Below are positions 53,958-64,000 of a stretch of 64,000 nucleotides of DNA, piece by piece. The stretch's first letter is position 1; each line of letters opens with the position of its first letter. The notes under the pieces were generated by a model that did no database searches, was not told the origin of the DNA, and saw nothing but the letters and a program-made list of their open reading frames with translations. The stretch is from positions 1,416,911 through 1,480,910 of the forward strand of contig RPFO01000288.1 in NCBI GenBank assembly GCA_009746045.1, read 5' to 3'. The translations under genes and the position numbers were made by a program. The DNA is from Mesostigma viride. Its lineage: Eukaryota; Streptophyta; Mesostigmatophyceae; Mesostigmatales; Mesostigmataceae.

Positions 53958-53977
53958 GAACTTGGCTTGCGATACCA
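53958..53977 (-). other. Primer-binding site of the gag-only element
   Basis: The minus strand reads TGGTATCGCAAGCC directly after the 5' LTR. TGGTATC starts resemble PBSs complementary to initiator Met-tRNA, but the match cannot be checked here. Confidence 0.6.
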
Positions 53978-54805
53978 TGTCAAAATATTCTGTAGAATGT
54001 ATTGACCAGATTCCTATTTATACTTCCAATCACCTATATATTTTGCAGGTGTCGGAGTAGAGTTCCGGTCTTATGAAGCTTCCTCTTGGTGAACAAAATG
54101 AGGCGATTTCAATGATATAATTCGCGTCTTTATTGTCCCAATATCCCGGCTAGCGGCCCTTGTACAAGGCCAGCTGCCATGGCTGCTCAAGTAGTGCTTA
54201 ACATTAAGGAGCAAGAGGTCACAGCTATATGCTACGTTGCGCACAAAGCACAAGTCACGAAACAAGCAATATCCGCCGTTAGATGTCTGGCGGCGCACTG
54301 CTGAACATCGGATGCATAGAGCACATGCATAACAGGCATGCACAAGCTAAAGGACCAAGGTTGCAGCGCCGGCGCCACTATACTCTACCATGTATATCTG
54401 ATTTCTTTCTAGTGGCGCGGCTCATGCTGCTCGGCTCAACTTAGGTGTAAGAATTACAAGTGCAACGGCGCGGCGCGACGCCAGGACTAAACGCCACAAT
54501 GGTACGCATGGGAAAAATGTCAAAGTACCCATGCGGTGCATCAAGACTCAGTAGAAGAAAAGTGGTACGACTGTCGGACGTCACAGCTAGTCCATCATAT
54601 CGTCCGTATAACAAAGTAGAAAATATTCCGTGCGGTTCAGTACAACAACATGCCCCAAGCCTAAACTATTAATTTAAGTGTGCCATAAATTAGGCGTACG
54701 ATGGGTGCAATTAAGTAGCGATGCAACCCAACCGTCGGCTAGAAAAATAATTGGTCACACTTAATCCAGCTAGCTATTCGGGCATAAGTGTCTATACCGC
54801 TGACA
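53978..54805 (-). repeat. Gag-only element 5' LTR (828 bp)
   Basis: Same length and, as far as read, same sequence as 51606-52433. Confidence 0.96.
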
Positions 54806-57800
54806 GTGATGTCCCACCGGTGCTGGTTGTCTCATCAAGACCACGGTCTGTGCAGTGATGTCCCACCCGTGCTGGTTGTCTCATCAAGACCACGGTCCGT
54901 GCAGTGATGTCCCACCTGTGCTGGTTGTCTCCTCAAGACCACGGTCCGTGCAGTGATGTCCCACCTGTGCTGGTTGTCTCCTCAAGACCACGGTCCGTGC
55001 AGTGATGTCCCACCTGTGCTGGTTGTCTCCTCAAGACCACGGTCCGTGCAGTGATGTCCCACCTGTGCTGGTTGTCTCATCAAGGGCACGGTCCGTGCAG
55101 TGATGTCCCACCTGTGCTGGTTGTCTCATCAAGACCACGGTCCGTGCAGTGATGTCCCACCTGTGCTGGTGGTCTCATCAAGACCACGGTCCGTGCAGTG
55201 ATGTCCCACCTGTGCTGGTTGTCTCCTCAAGACCACGGTCCGTGCAGTGATGTCCCACCTGTGCTGGTTGTCTCATCAAGACCATGGTCCGTGCAGTGAT
55301 GTCCCACCTGTGCTGGTTGTCTCATCAAGACCACGGTCCGTGCAGTGATGTCCCACCTGTGCTGGTTGTCTCCTCAAGACCGCGGTCCGTGCAGTGATGT
55401 CCCACCTGTGCTGGTTGTCTCATCAAGACCATGGTCCGTGCAGTGATGTCCCACCTGTGCTGGTTGTCTCATCAAGACCATGGTTCGTGCAGTGATGTCC
55501 CACCTGTGCTGGTTGTCTCATCAAGACCACGGTCCGTGCCGTGATGTCCCACCTGTGCTGGTTGTCTCATCAAGACCATGGTCCGTGCAGTGATGTCCCA
55601 CCTGTGCTGGTTGTCTCCTCAAGACCACGGTCCGTGCAGTGATGTCCCACCTGTGCTGGTTAATGTCTCCTCAAGACCACGGTCCGTGCAGTGATGTCCC
55701 ACCTGTGCTGGTTGTCTCATCAAGACCACGGTCCGTGCAGTGATGTCCCACCTGTGCTGGTTCAATGTCTCCTCAAGACCACGGTCCGTGCAGTGATGTC
55801 CCACCTGTGCTGGTTCAATGTCTCCTCAAGACCACGGTCCGTGCAGTGATGTCCCACCGGTGCTGGTTGTCTCCTCAAGACCACGGTCCGTGCAGTGATG
55901 TCCCACCTGTGCTGGTTGTCTCATCAAGACCACGGTCCGTGCAGTGATGTCCCACCTGTGCTGGTTGTCTCATCAAGACCACGGTCCGTGCAGTGATGTC
56001 CCACCTGTGCTGGTTCAATGTCTCCTCAAGACCACGGTCCGTGCAGTGATGTCCCACCGGTGCTGGTTGTCTCCTCAAGACCACGGTCTGTGCAGTGATG
56101 TCCCACCTGTGCTGGTTGTCTCATCAAGACCACGGTCCGTGCAGTGATGTCCCACCTGTGCTGGTTGTCTCATCAAGACCATGGTCTGTGCAGTGATGTC
56201 CCACCTGTGCTGGTTGTCTCATCAAGACCACGGTCCGTGCAGTGATGTCCCACCTGTGCTGGTTGTTTCATCAAGACCACGGTCTGTGCAGTGATGTCCC
56301 ACCTGTGCTGGTTGTCTCCTCAAGACCACGGTCCGTGCAGTGATGTCCCACCTGTGCTGGTTGTCTCATCAAGACCACGGTCCGTGCAGTGATGTCCCAC
56401 CTGTGCTGGTTGTCTCCTCAAGACCACGGTCCGTGCAGTGATGTCCCACCTAGCTGTGCTGGTGGTCTCATCAAGACCACGGTCCGTGCCGTGATGTCCC
56501 ACCTGTGCTGGTTGTCTCATCAAGACCACGGTCCGTGCAGTGATGTCCCACCTGTGCTGGTTGTCTCCTCAAGACCACGGTCCGTTCCGTGATGTCCCAC
56601 CTGTGCTGGTTGTCTCCTCAAGACCACGGTCCGTGCAGTGATGTCCCACCAGTGCTGGTGGTCTCATCAAGACCATGGTCTGTGCAGTGATGTCCCACCT
56701 GTGCTGGTTGTCTCATCAAGACCACGGTCCGTGCAGTGATGTCCCACCTGTGCTGGTTGTTTCATCAAGACCACGGTCTGTGCAGTGATGTCCCACCTGT
56801 GCTGGTTGTCTCATCAAGACCACGGTCCGTGCAGTGATGTCCCACCTGTGCTGGTTGTCTCATCAAGACCACGGTCTGTGCAGTGATGTCCCACCAGTGC
56901 TGGTTGTCTCATCAAGACCACGGTCCGTGCAGTGATGTCCCACCTAGCTGTGCTGGTGGTCTCATCAAGACCACGGTCCGTGCCGTGATGTCCCACCTGT
57001 GCTGGTTGTCTCATCAAGACCACGGTCCGTGCAGTGATGTCCCACCTGTGCTGGTTGTCTCCTCAAGACCACGGTCCGTGCAGTGATGTCCCACCTGTGC
57101 TGGTGGTCTCATCAAGACCACGGTCCGTGCAGTGATGTCCCACCTGTGCTGGTTGTCTCCTCAAGACCACGGTCCGTGCAGTGATGTCCCACCTAGCTGT
57201 GCTGGTGGTCTCCTCAAGACCACGGTCCGTGCAGTGATGTCCCACCTGTGCTGGTTGTCTCATCAAGACCACGGTCCGTGCAGTGATGTCCCACCTAGCT
57301 GTGCTGGTGGTCTCATCAAGACCACGGTCCGTGCCGTAATGTCCCACCTGTGCTGGTTGTCTCATCAAGACCACGGTCCGTGCAGTGATGTCCCACCTGT
57401 GCTGGTTGTCTCCTCAAGACCACGGTCCGTTCCGTGATGTCCCACCTGTGCTGGTTGTCTCATCAAGACCACGGTCCGTGCAGTGATGTCCCACCAGTGC
57501 TGGTTGTCTCATCAAGACCATGGTCTGTGCAGTGATGTCCCACCTGTGCTGGTTGTCTCATCAAGACCACGGTCCGTGCAGTGATGTCCCACCTGTGCTG
57601 GTTGTTTCATCAAGACCACGGTCTGTGCAGTGATGTCCCACCTGTGCTGGTTGTCTCATCAAGACCACGGTCCGTGCAGTGATGTCCCACCTGTGCTGGT
57701 TGTCTCATCAAGACCACGGTCCGTGCAGTGATGTCCCACCTAGCTGTGCTGGTGGTCTCATCAAGACCACGGTCCGTGCCGTGATGTCCCACCTGTGCTG

Positions 57801-60800
57801 GTTGTCTCCTCAAGACCACGGTCCGTTCCGTGATGTCCCACCTGTGCTGGTGGTCTCATCAAGACCACGGTCCGTGCAGTGATGTCCCACCTGTGCTGGT
57901 TGTCTCCTCAAGACCACGGTCCGTGCAGTGATGTCCCACCTGTGCTGGTGGTCTCCTCAAGACCACGGTCCGTGCCGTGATGTCCCACCTGTGCTGGTGG
58001 TCTCATCAAGACCATGGTCCGTGCAGTGATGTCCCACCTAGCTGTGCTGGTGGTCTCCTCAAGACCACGGTCCGTGCAGTGATGTCCCACCTGTGCTGGT
58101 TGTCTCATCAAGACCATGGTCCGTGCAGTGATGTCCCACCTGTGCTGGTTGTCTCATCAAGACCACGGTCCGTGCAGTGATGTCCCACCTGTGCTGGTTG
58201 TCTCATCAAGACCACGGTCCGTGCAGTGATGTCCCACCTGTGCTGGTTGTCTCATCAAGACCATGGTCCGTGCAGTGATGTCCCACCTGTGCTGGTTGTC
58301 TCATCAAGACCACGGTCTGTGCAGTGATGTCCCACCTGTGCTGGTTGTCTCCTCAAGACCACGGTCCGTGCAGTGATGTCCCACCTGTGCTGGTTGTCTC
58401 ATCAAGACCACGGTCCGTGCCGTGATGTCCCACCTGTGCTGGTTGTCTCATCAAGACCATGGTCCGTGCAGTGATGTCCCACCTGTGCTGGTTGTCTCCT
58501 CAAGACCACGGTCCGTGCAGTGATGTCCCACCTGTGCTGGTTAATGTCTCCTCAAGACCACGGTCCGTGCAGTGATGTCCCACCTGTGCTGGTTGTCTCA
58601 TCAAGACCACGGTCCGTGCAGTGATGTCCCACCTGTGCTGGTTCAATGTCTCCTCAAGACCACGGTCCGTGCAGTGATGTCCCACCTGTGCTGGTTCAAT
58701 GTCTCCTCAAGACCACGGTCCGTGCAGTGATGTCCCACCGGTGCTGGTTGTCTCCTCAAGACCACGGTCCGTGCAGTGATGTCCCACCTGTGCTGGTTGT
58801 CTCATCAAGACCACGGTCCGTGCAGTGATGTCCCACCTGTGCTGGTTGTCTCATCAAGACCACGGTCCGTGCAGTGATGTCCCACCTGTGCTGGTTGTCT
58901 CATCAAGACCATGGTCTGTGCAGTGATGTCCCACCTGTGCTGGTTGTCTCATCAAGACCACGGTCCGTGCAGTGATGTCCCACCTGTGCTGGTTGTCTCC
59001 TCAAGACCACGGTCCGTGCAGTGATGTCCCACCTGTGCTGGTGGTCTCCTCAAGACCACGGTCCGTGCCGTGATGTCCCACCTGTGCTGGTGGTCTCATC
59101 AAGACCATGGTCCGTGCAGTGATGTCCCACCTGTGCTGGTGGTCTCCTCAAGACCACGGTCCGTGCAGTGATGTCCCACCTGTGCTGGTTGTCTCATCAA
59201 GACCACGGTCCGTGCAGTGATGTCCCACCTGTGCTGGTTGTCTCATCAAGACCACGGTCCGTGCAGTGATGTCCCACCTGTGCTGGTTGTCTCCTCAAGA
59301 CCACGGTCCGTGCAGTGATGTCCCACCTGTGCTGGTTGTCTCATCAAGACCATGGTTCGTGCAGTGATGTCCCACCTGTGCTGGTTGTCTCATCAAGACC
59401 ACGGTCCGTGCAGTGATGTCCCACCTGTGCTGGTTGTCTCATCAAGACCATGGTCCGTGCAGTGATGTCCCACCTGTGCTGGTTGTCTCCTCAAGACCAC
59501 GGTCCGTGCAGTGATGTCCCACCTGTGCTGGTTCAATGTCTCCTCAAGACCACGGTCCGTGCAGTGATGTCCCACCTGTGCTGGTTGTCTCATCAAGACC
59601 ACGGTCCGTGCAGTGATGTCCCACCTGTGCTGGTTCAATGTCTCCTCAAGACCACGGTCCGTGCAGTGATGTCCCACCTGTGCTGGTTCAATGTCTCCTC
59701 AAGACCACGGTCCGTGCAGTGATGTCCCACCGGTGCTGGTTGTCTCCTCAAGACCACGGTCCGTGCAGTGATGTCCCACCTGTGCTGGTGGTCTCATCAA
59801 GACCATGGTCCGTGCAGTGATGTCCCACCTAGCTGTGCTGGTGGTCTCCTCAAGACCACGGTCCGTGCAGTGATGTCCCACCTGTGCTGGTTGTCTCATC
59901 AAGACCATGGTCCGTGCAGTGATGTCCCACCTGTGCTGGTTGTCTCATCAAGACCACGGTCCGTGCAGTGATGTCCCACCTGTGCTGGTTGTCTCATCAA
60001 GACCACGGTCCGTGCAGTGATGTCCCACCTGTGCTGGTTGTCTCATCAAGACCATGGTCCGTGCAGTGATGTCCCACCTGTGCTGGTTGTCTCATCAAGA
60101 CCACGGTCCGTGCAGTGATGTCCCACCTGTGCTGGTTGTCTCATCAAGACCACGGTCCGTGCAGTGATGTCCCACCTGTGCTGGTTGTCTCATCAAGACC
60201 ACGGTCCGTGGAGTGCTGTCCCACCTGTGCTGGTTGTCTCCTCAAGACCACGGTCCGTGCAGTGATGTCCCACCTGTGCTGGTTGTCTCATCAAGACCAT
60301 GGTTCGTGCAGTGATGTCCCACCTGTGCTGGTTGTCTCATCAAGACCACGGTCCGTGCAGTGATGTCCCACCTGTGCTGGTTGTCTCATCAAGACCATGG
60401 TCCGTGCAGTGATGTCCCACCTGTGCTGGTTGTCTCCTCAAGACCACGGTCCGTGCAGTGATGTCCCACCTGTGCTGGTTCAATGTCTCCTCAAGACCAC
60501 GGTCCGTGCAGTGATGTCCCACCTGTGCTGGTTGTCTCATCAAGACCACGGTCCGTGCAGTGATGTCCCACCTGTGCTGGTTCAATGTCTCCTCAAGACC
60601 ACGGTCCGTGCAGTGATGTCCCACCTGTGCTGGTTCAATGTCTCCTCAAGACCACGGTCCGTGCAGTGATGTCCCACCTGTGCTGGTTGTCTCCTCAAGA
60701 CCACGGTCCGTGCAGTGATGTCCCACCTGTGCTGGTTGTCTCATCAAGACCACGGTCCGTGCAGTGATGTCCCACCTGTGCTGGTTGTCTCATCAAGACC

Positions 60801-63800
60801 ACGGTCCGTGCAGTGATGTCCCACCTGTGCTGGTTCAATGTCTCCTCAAGACCACGGTCCGTGCAGTGATGTCCCACCGGTGCTGGTTGTCTCCTCAAGA
60901 CCACGGTCTGTGCAGTGATGTCCCACCTGTGCTGGTTGTCTCATCAAGACCACGGTCCGTGCAGTGATGTCCCACCTGTGCTGGTTGTCTCATCAAGACC
61001 ATGGTCTGTGCAGTGATGTCCCACCTGTGCTGGTTGTCTCATCAAGACCACGGTCCGTGCAGTGATGTCCCACCTGTGCTGGTTGTTTCATCAAGACCAC
61101 GGTCTGTGCAGTGATGTCCCACCTGTGCTGGTTGTCTCATCAAGACCACGGTCCGTGCAGTGATGTCCCACCTGTGCTGGTTGTCTCATCAAGACCACGG
61201 TCCGTGCAGTGATGTCCCACCTGTGCTGGTTCAATGTCTCCTCAAGACCACGGTCCGTGCAGTGATGTCCCACCGGTGCTGGTTGTCTCCTCAAGACCAC
61301 GGTCCGTGCAGTGATGTCCCACCTGTGCTGGTTGTCTCATCAAGACCACGGTCCGTGCAGTGATGTCCCACCTGTGCTGGTTGTCTCATCAAGACCACGG
61401 TCCGTGCAGTGATGTCCCACCTGTGCTGGTTCAATGTCTCCTCAAGACCACGGTCCGTGCAGTGATGTCCCACCGGTGCTGGTTGTCTCCTCAAGACCAC
61501 GGTCTGTGCAGTGATGTCCCACCTGTGCTGGTTGTCTCATCAAGACCACGGTCCGTGCAGTGATGTCCCACCTGTGCTGGTTGTCTCATCAAGACCATGG
61601 TCTGTGCAGTGATGTCCCACCTGTGCTGGTTGTCTCATCAAGACCACGGTCCGTGCAGTGATGTCCCACCTGTGCTGGTTGTTCATCAAGACCACGGTCT
61701 GTGCAGTGATGTCCCACCTGTGCTGGTTGTCTCATCAAGACCACGGTCCGTGCAGTGATGTCCCACCTGTGCTGGTTGTCTCATCAAGACCACGGTCCGT
61801 GCAGTGATGTCCCACCTGTGCTGGTTGTCTCATCAAGACCACGGTCCGTGCAGTGATGTCCCACCTAGCTGTGCTGGTGGTCTCCTCAAGACCACGGTCC
61901 GTGCCGTGATGTCCCACCTGTGCTGGTTGTCTCATCAAGACCACGGTCCGTGCAGTGATGTCCCACCTGTGCTGGTTGTCTCCTCAAGACCACGGTCCGT
62001 TCCGTGATGTCCCACCTGTGCTGGTTGTCTCATCAAGACCACGGTCCGTGCAGTGATGTCCCACCAGTGCTGGTTGTCTCATCAAGACCATGGTCTGTGC
62101 AGTGATGTCCCACCTGTGCTGGTTGTCTCATCAAGACCACGGTCCGTGCAGTGATGTCCCACCTGTGCTGGTTGTTTCATCAAGACCACGGTCTGTGCAG
62201 TGATGTCCCACCTGTGCTGGTTGTCTCATCAAGACCACGGTCCGTGCAGTGATGTCCCACCTGTGCTGGTTTTCTCCTCAAGACCACGGTCTGTGCAGTG
62301 ATGTCCCACCAGTGCTGGTTGTCTCATCAAGACCACGGTCCGTGCAGTGATGTCCCACCTAGCTGTGCTGGTGGTCTCATCAAGACCACGGTCCGTGCCG
62401 TGATGTCCCACCTGTGCTGGTTGTCTCATCAAGACCACGGTCCGTGCAGTGATGTCCCACCTGTGCTGGTTGTCTCCTCAAGACCACGGTCCGTTCCGTG
62501 ATGTCCCACCTGTGCTGGTGGTCTCATCAAGACCACGGTCCGTGCAGTGATGTCCCACCTGTGCTGGTTGTCTCCTCAAGACCACGGTCCGTGCAGTGAT
62601 GTCCCACCTGTGCTGGTGGTCTCCTCAAGACCACGGTCCGTGCCGTGATGTCCCACCTGTGCTGGTGGTCTCATCAAGACCATGGTCCGTGCAGTGATGT
62701 CCCACCTGTGCTGGTTCAATGTCTCCTCAAGACCACGGTCCGTGCAGTGATGTCCCACCTGTGCTGGTTGTCTCATCAAGACCATGGTCCGTGCAGTGAT
62801 GTCCCACCTGTGCTGGTTGTCTCATCAAGACCACGGTCCGTGCAGTGATGTCCCACCTGTGCTGGTGGTCTCATCAAGACCACGGTCTGTGCAGTGATGT
62901 CCCACCTGTGCTGGTTGTCTCATCAAGACCACGGTCCGTGCAGTGATGTCCCACCTGTGCTGGTTGTCTCATCAAGACCATGGTCCGTGCAGTGATGTCC
63001 CACCTGTGCTGGTTGTCTCATCAAGACCACGGTCCGTGCAGTGATGTCCCACCTGTGCTGGTTGTCTCATCAAGACCACGGTCCGTGCCGTGATGTCCCA
63101 CCTGTGCTGGTTGTCTCATCAAGACCATGGTCCGTGCAGTGATGTCCCACCTGTGCTGGTTGTCTCATCAAGACCACGGTCCGTGGAGTGCTGTCCCACC
63201 TGTGCTGGTTGTCTCCTCAAGACCACGGTCCGTGCAGTGATGTCCCACCTGTGCTGGTTGTCTCATCAAGACCATGGTTCGTGCAGTGATGTCCCACCTG
63301 TGCTGGTTGTCTCATCAAGACCACGGTCCGTGCAGTGATGTCCCACCTGTGCTGGTTGTCTCATCAAGACCATGGTCCGTGCAGTGATGTCCCACCTGTG
63401 CTGGTTGTCTCCTCAAGACCACGGTCCGTGCAGTGATGTCCCACCTGTGCTGGTTGTCTCCTCAAGACCACGGTCCGTGCAGTGATGTCCCACCTGTGCT
63501 GGTGGTCTCATCAAGACCACGGTCCGTGCAGTGATGTCCCACCTAGCTGTGCTGGTTGTCTCCTCAAGACCACGGTCCGTGCAGTGATGTCCCACCTGTG
63601 CTGGTTCAATGTCTCCTCAAGACCACGGTCCGTGCAGTGATGTCCCACCTGTGCTGGTTGTCTCATCAAGACCACGGTCCGTGCAGTGATGTCCCACCTG
63701 TGCTGGTGGTCTCCTCAAGACCACGGTCCGTGCAGTGATGTCCCACCTGTGCTGGTTGTCTCATCAAGACCATGGTCCGTGCAGTGATGTCCCACCTGTG

Positions 63801-64000
63801 CTGGTTGTCTCATCAAGACCACGGTCCGTGCAGTGATGTCCCACCTGTGCTGGTTGTCTCATCAAGACCATGGTCTGTGCAGTGATGTCCCACCTGTGCT
63901 GGTTGTCTCATCAAGACCACGGTCCGTGCAGTGATGTCCCACCTGTGCTGGTTGTCTCCTCAAGACCACGGTCCGTGCAGTGATGTCCCACCTGTGCTGG
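54806..64000. repeat. 49-bp satellite array, right block (about 188 units, runs off the window)
   Basis: Same unit and variants as the left block. Long segments recur: 55619-55947 equals 58500-58828 in translation (offset 2881), 59393-59677 equals 60340-60624 (offset 947 = 19 x 49 + 4 x 4) and 60115-60363 equals 63090-63338 (offset 2975). The array grew by multi-unit duplication. No gene interrupts it. Confidence 0.98.

Larger units (their letters stand above)
51606..54805 (-). mobile_element. Gag-only non-autonomous LTR retrotransposon (TR-GAG-like), 3.2 kb
   Basis: Two 828-bp LTRs (51606-52433, 53978-54805) with TGTCA...TGACA ends look identical. TSD GTGAT at 51601-51605 and 54806-54810 lies inside a 49-bp satellite unit, which continues on both sides. 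The 1.5-kb interior holds a gag ORF and a small ORF on the minus strand, and no protease, RT or integrase. PBS TGGTATCGCAAG abuts the right LTR and a short CACGGGGGTG purine tract the left one. This matches the TR-GAG class described in plants, which need pol from a partner. Confidence 0.95.

Noticed and set aside
46465-64000. Dozens of 60-100-codon frames on both strands (repeating WLS/SHQDHGP or GHHCTDRG patterns)
   Set aside because: They come from the 49-bp period, which cycles through all three frames without stops. No start context, domain or frame preference distinguishes them.

Overview
This window is eukaryotic nuclear DNA from a green-lineage photosynthetic organism, most likely a green alga with a large, repeat-rich genome. 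The only ordinary host gene I can support is PSBP (oxygen-evolving enhancer 2 of photosystem II). It is split by a GT-AG intron, carries a bipartite chloroplast/thylakoid transit peptide, and has both TGTAA and AATAAA downstream. Everything else is transposable elements and tandem repeats. The species cannot be fixed from the sequence alone.

Layout. 1-2029: intergenic DNA with a 5'-truncated LINE ORF1-like fragment. 2030-36962: a nest of LTR retrotransposons that resolves at base level through target-site duplications (TSDs). The outermost element, LARD-A (2035-36957, TSD ACAGG), is a non-coding LTR element with 730-bp LTRs. It was hit by a small TIR transposon (4369-6092), by a complete Ty1/copia-type element on the minus strand (6892-14740, TSD ACTAG) and, inside its 3' LTR, by a complete Ty3/gypsy-type element on the minus strand (18069-36485, TSD GGTGT). 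The gypsy pol was itself split by a second non-coding element, LARD-B (23096-29653, TSD CCTGG). LARD-A and LARD-B act as natural empty sites for each other. 36963-40580: the PSBP locus and flanks. 40580-64000: a repeat block with four successive tandem arrays (10-, 22-, 12- and 49-bp units). A gag-only LTR element (51606-54805, TSD GTGAT) sits inside the 49-bp satellite.

The most unusual content is in the retroelements. The gypsy element has an extra ORF 5' of gag with an RNase H1-type RNA:DNA hybrid-binding fold, and a second extra, RS-rich ORF between integrase and 3' LTR. The copia element has an apparent INT-PR-RT-RH order (retropepsin after integrase), a single in-phase UGA between gag and pol, non-TG/CA LTR ends and an unrecognised 261-aa ORF 5' of gag. 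The gag-only element also has a small ORF 5' of gag. The gypsy and LARD families share primer-binding site, polypurine tract, TSD length and a hairpin at the very start of U3, which suggests that the non-coding LARDs are mobilised by the gypsy lineage's proteins. All functional statements are read from sequence motifs; no database search was run.
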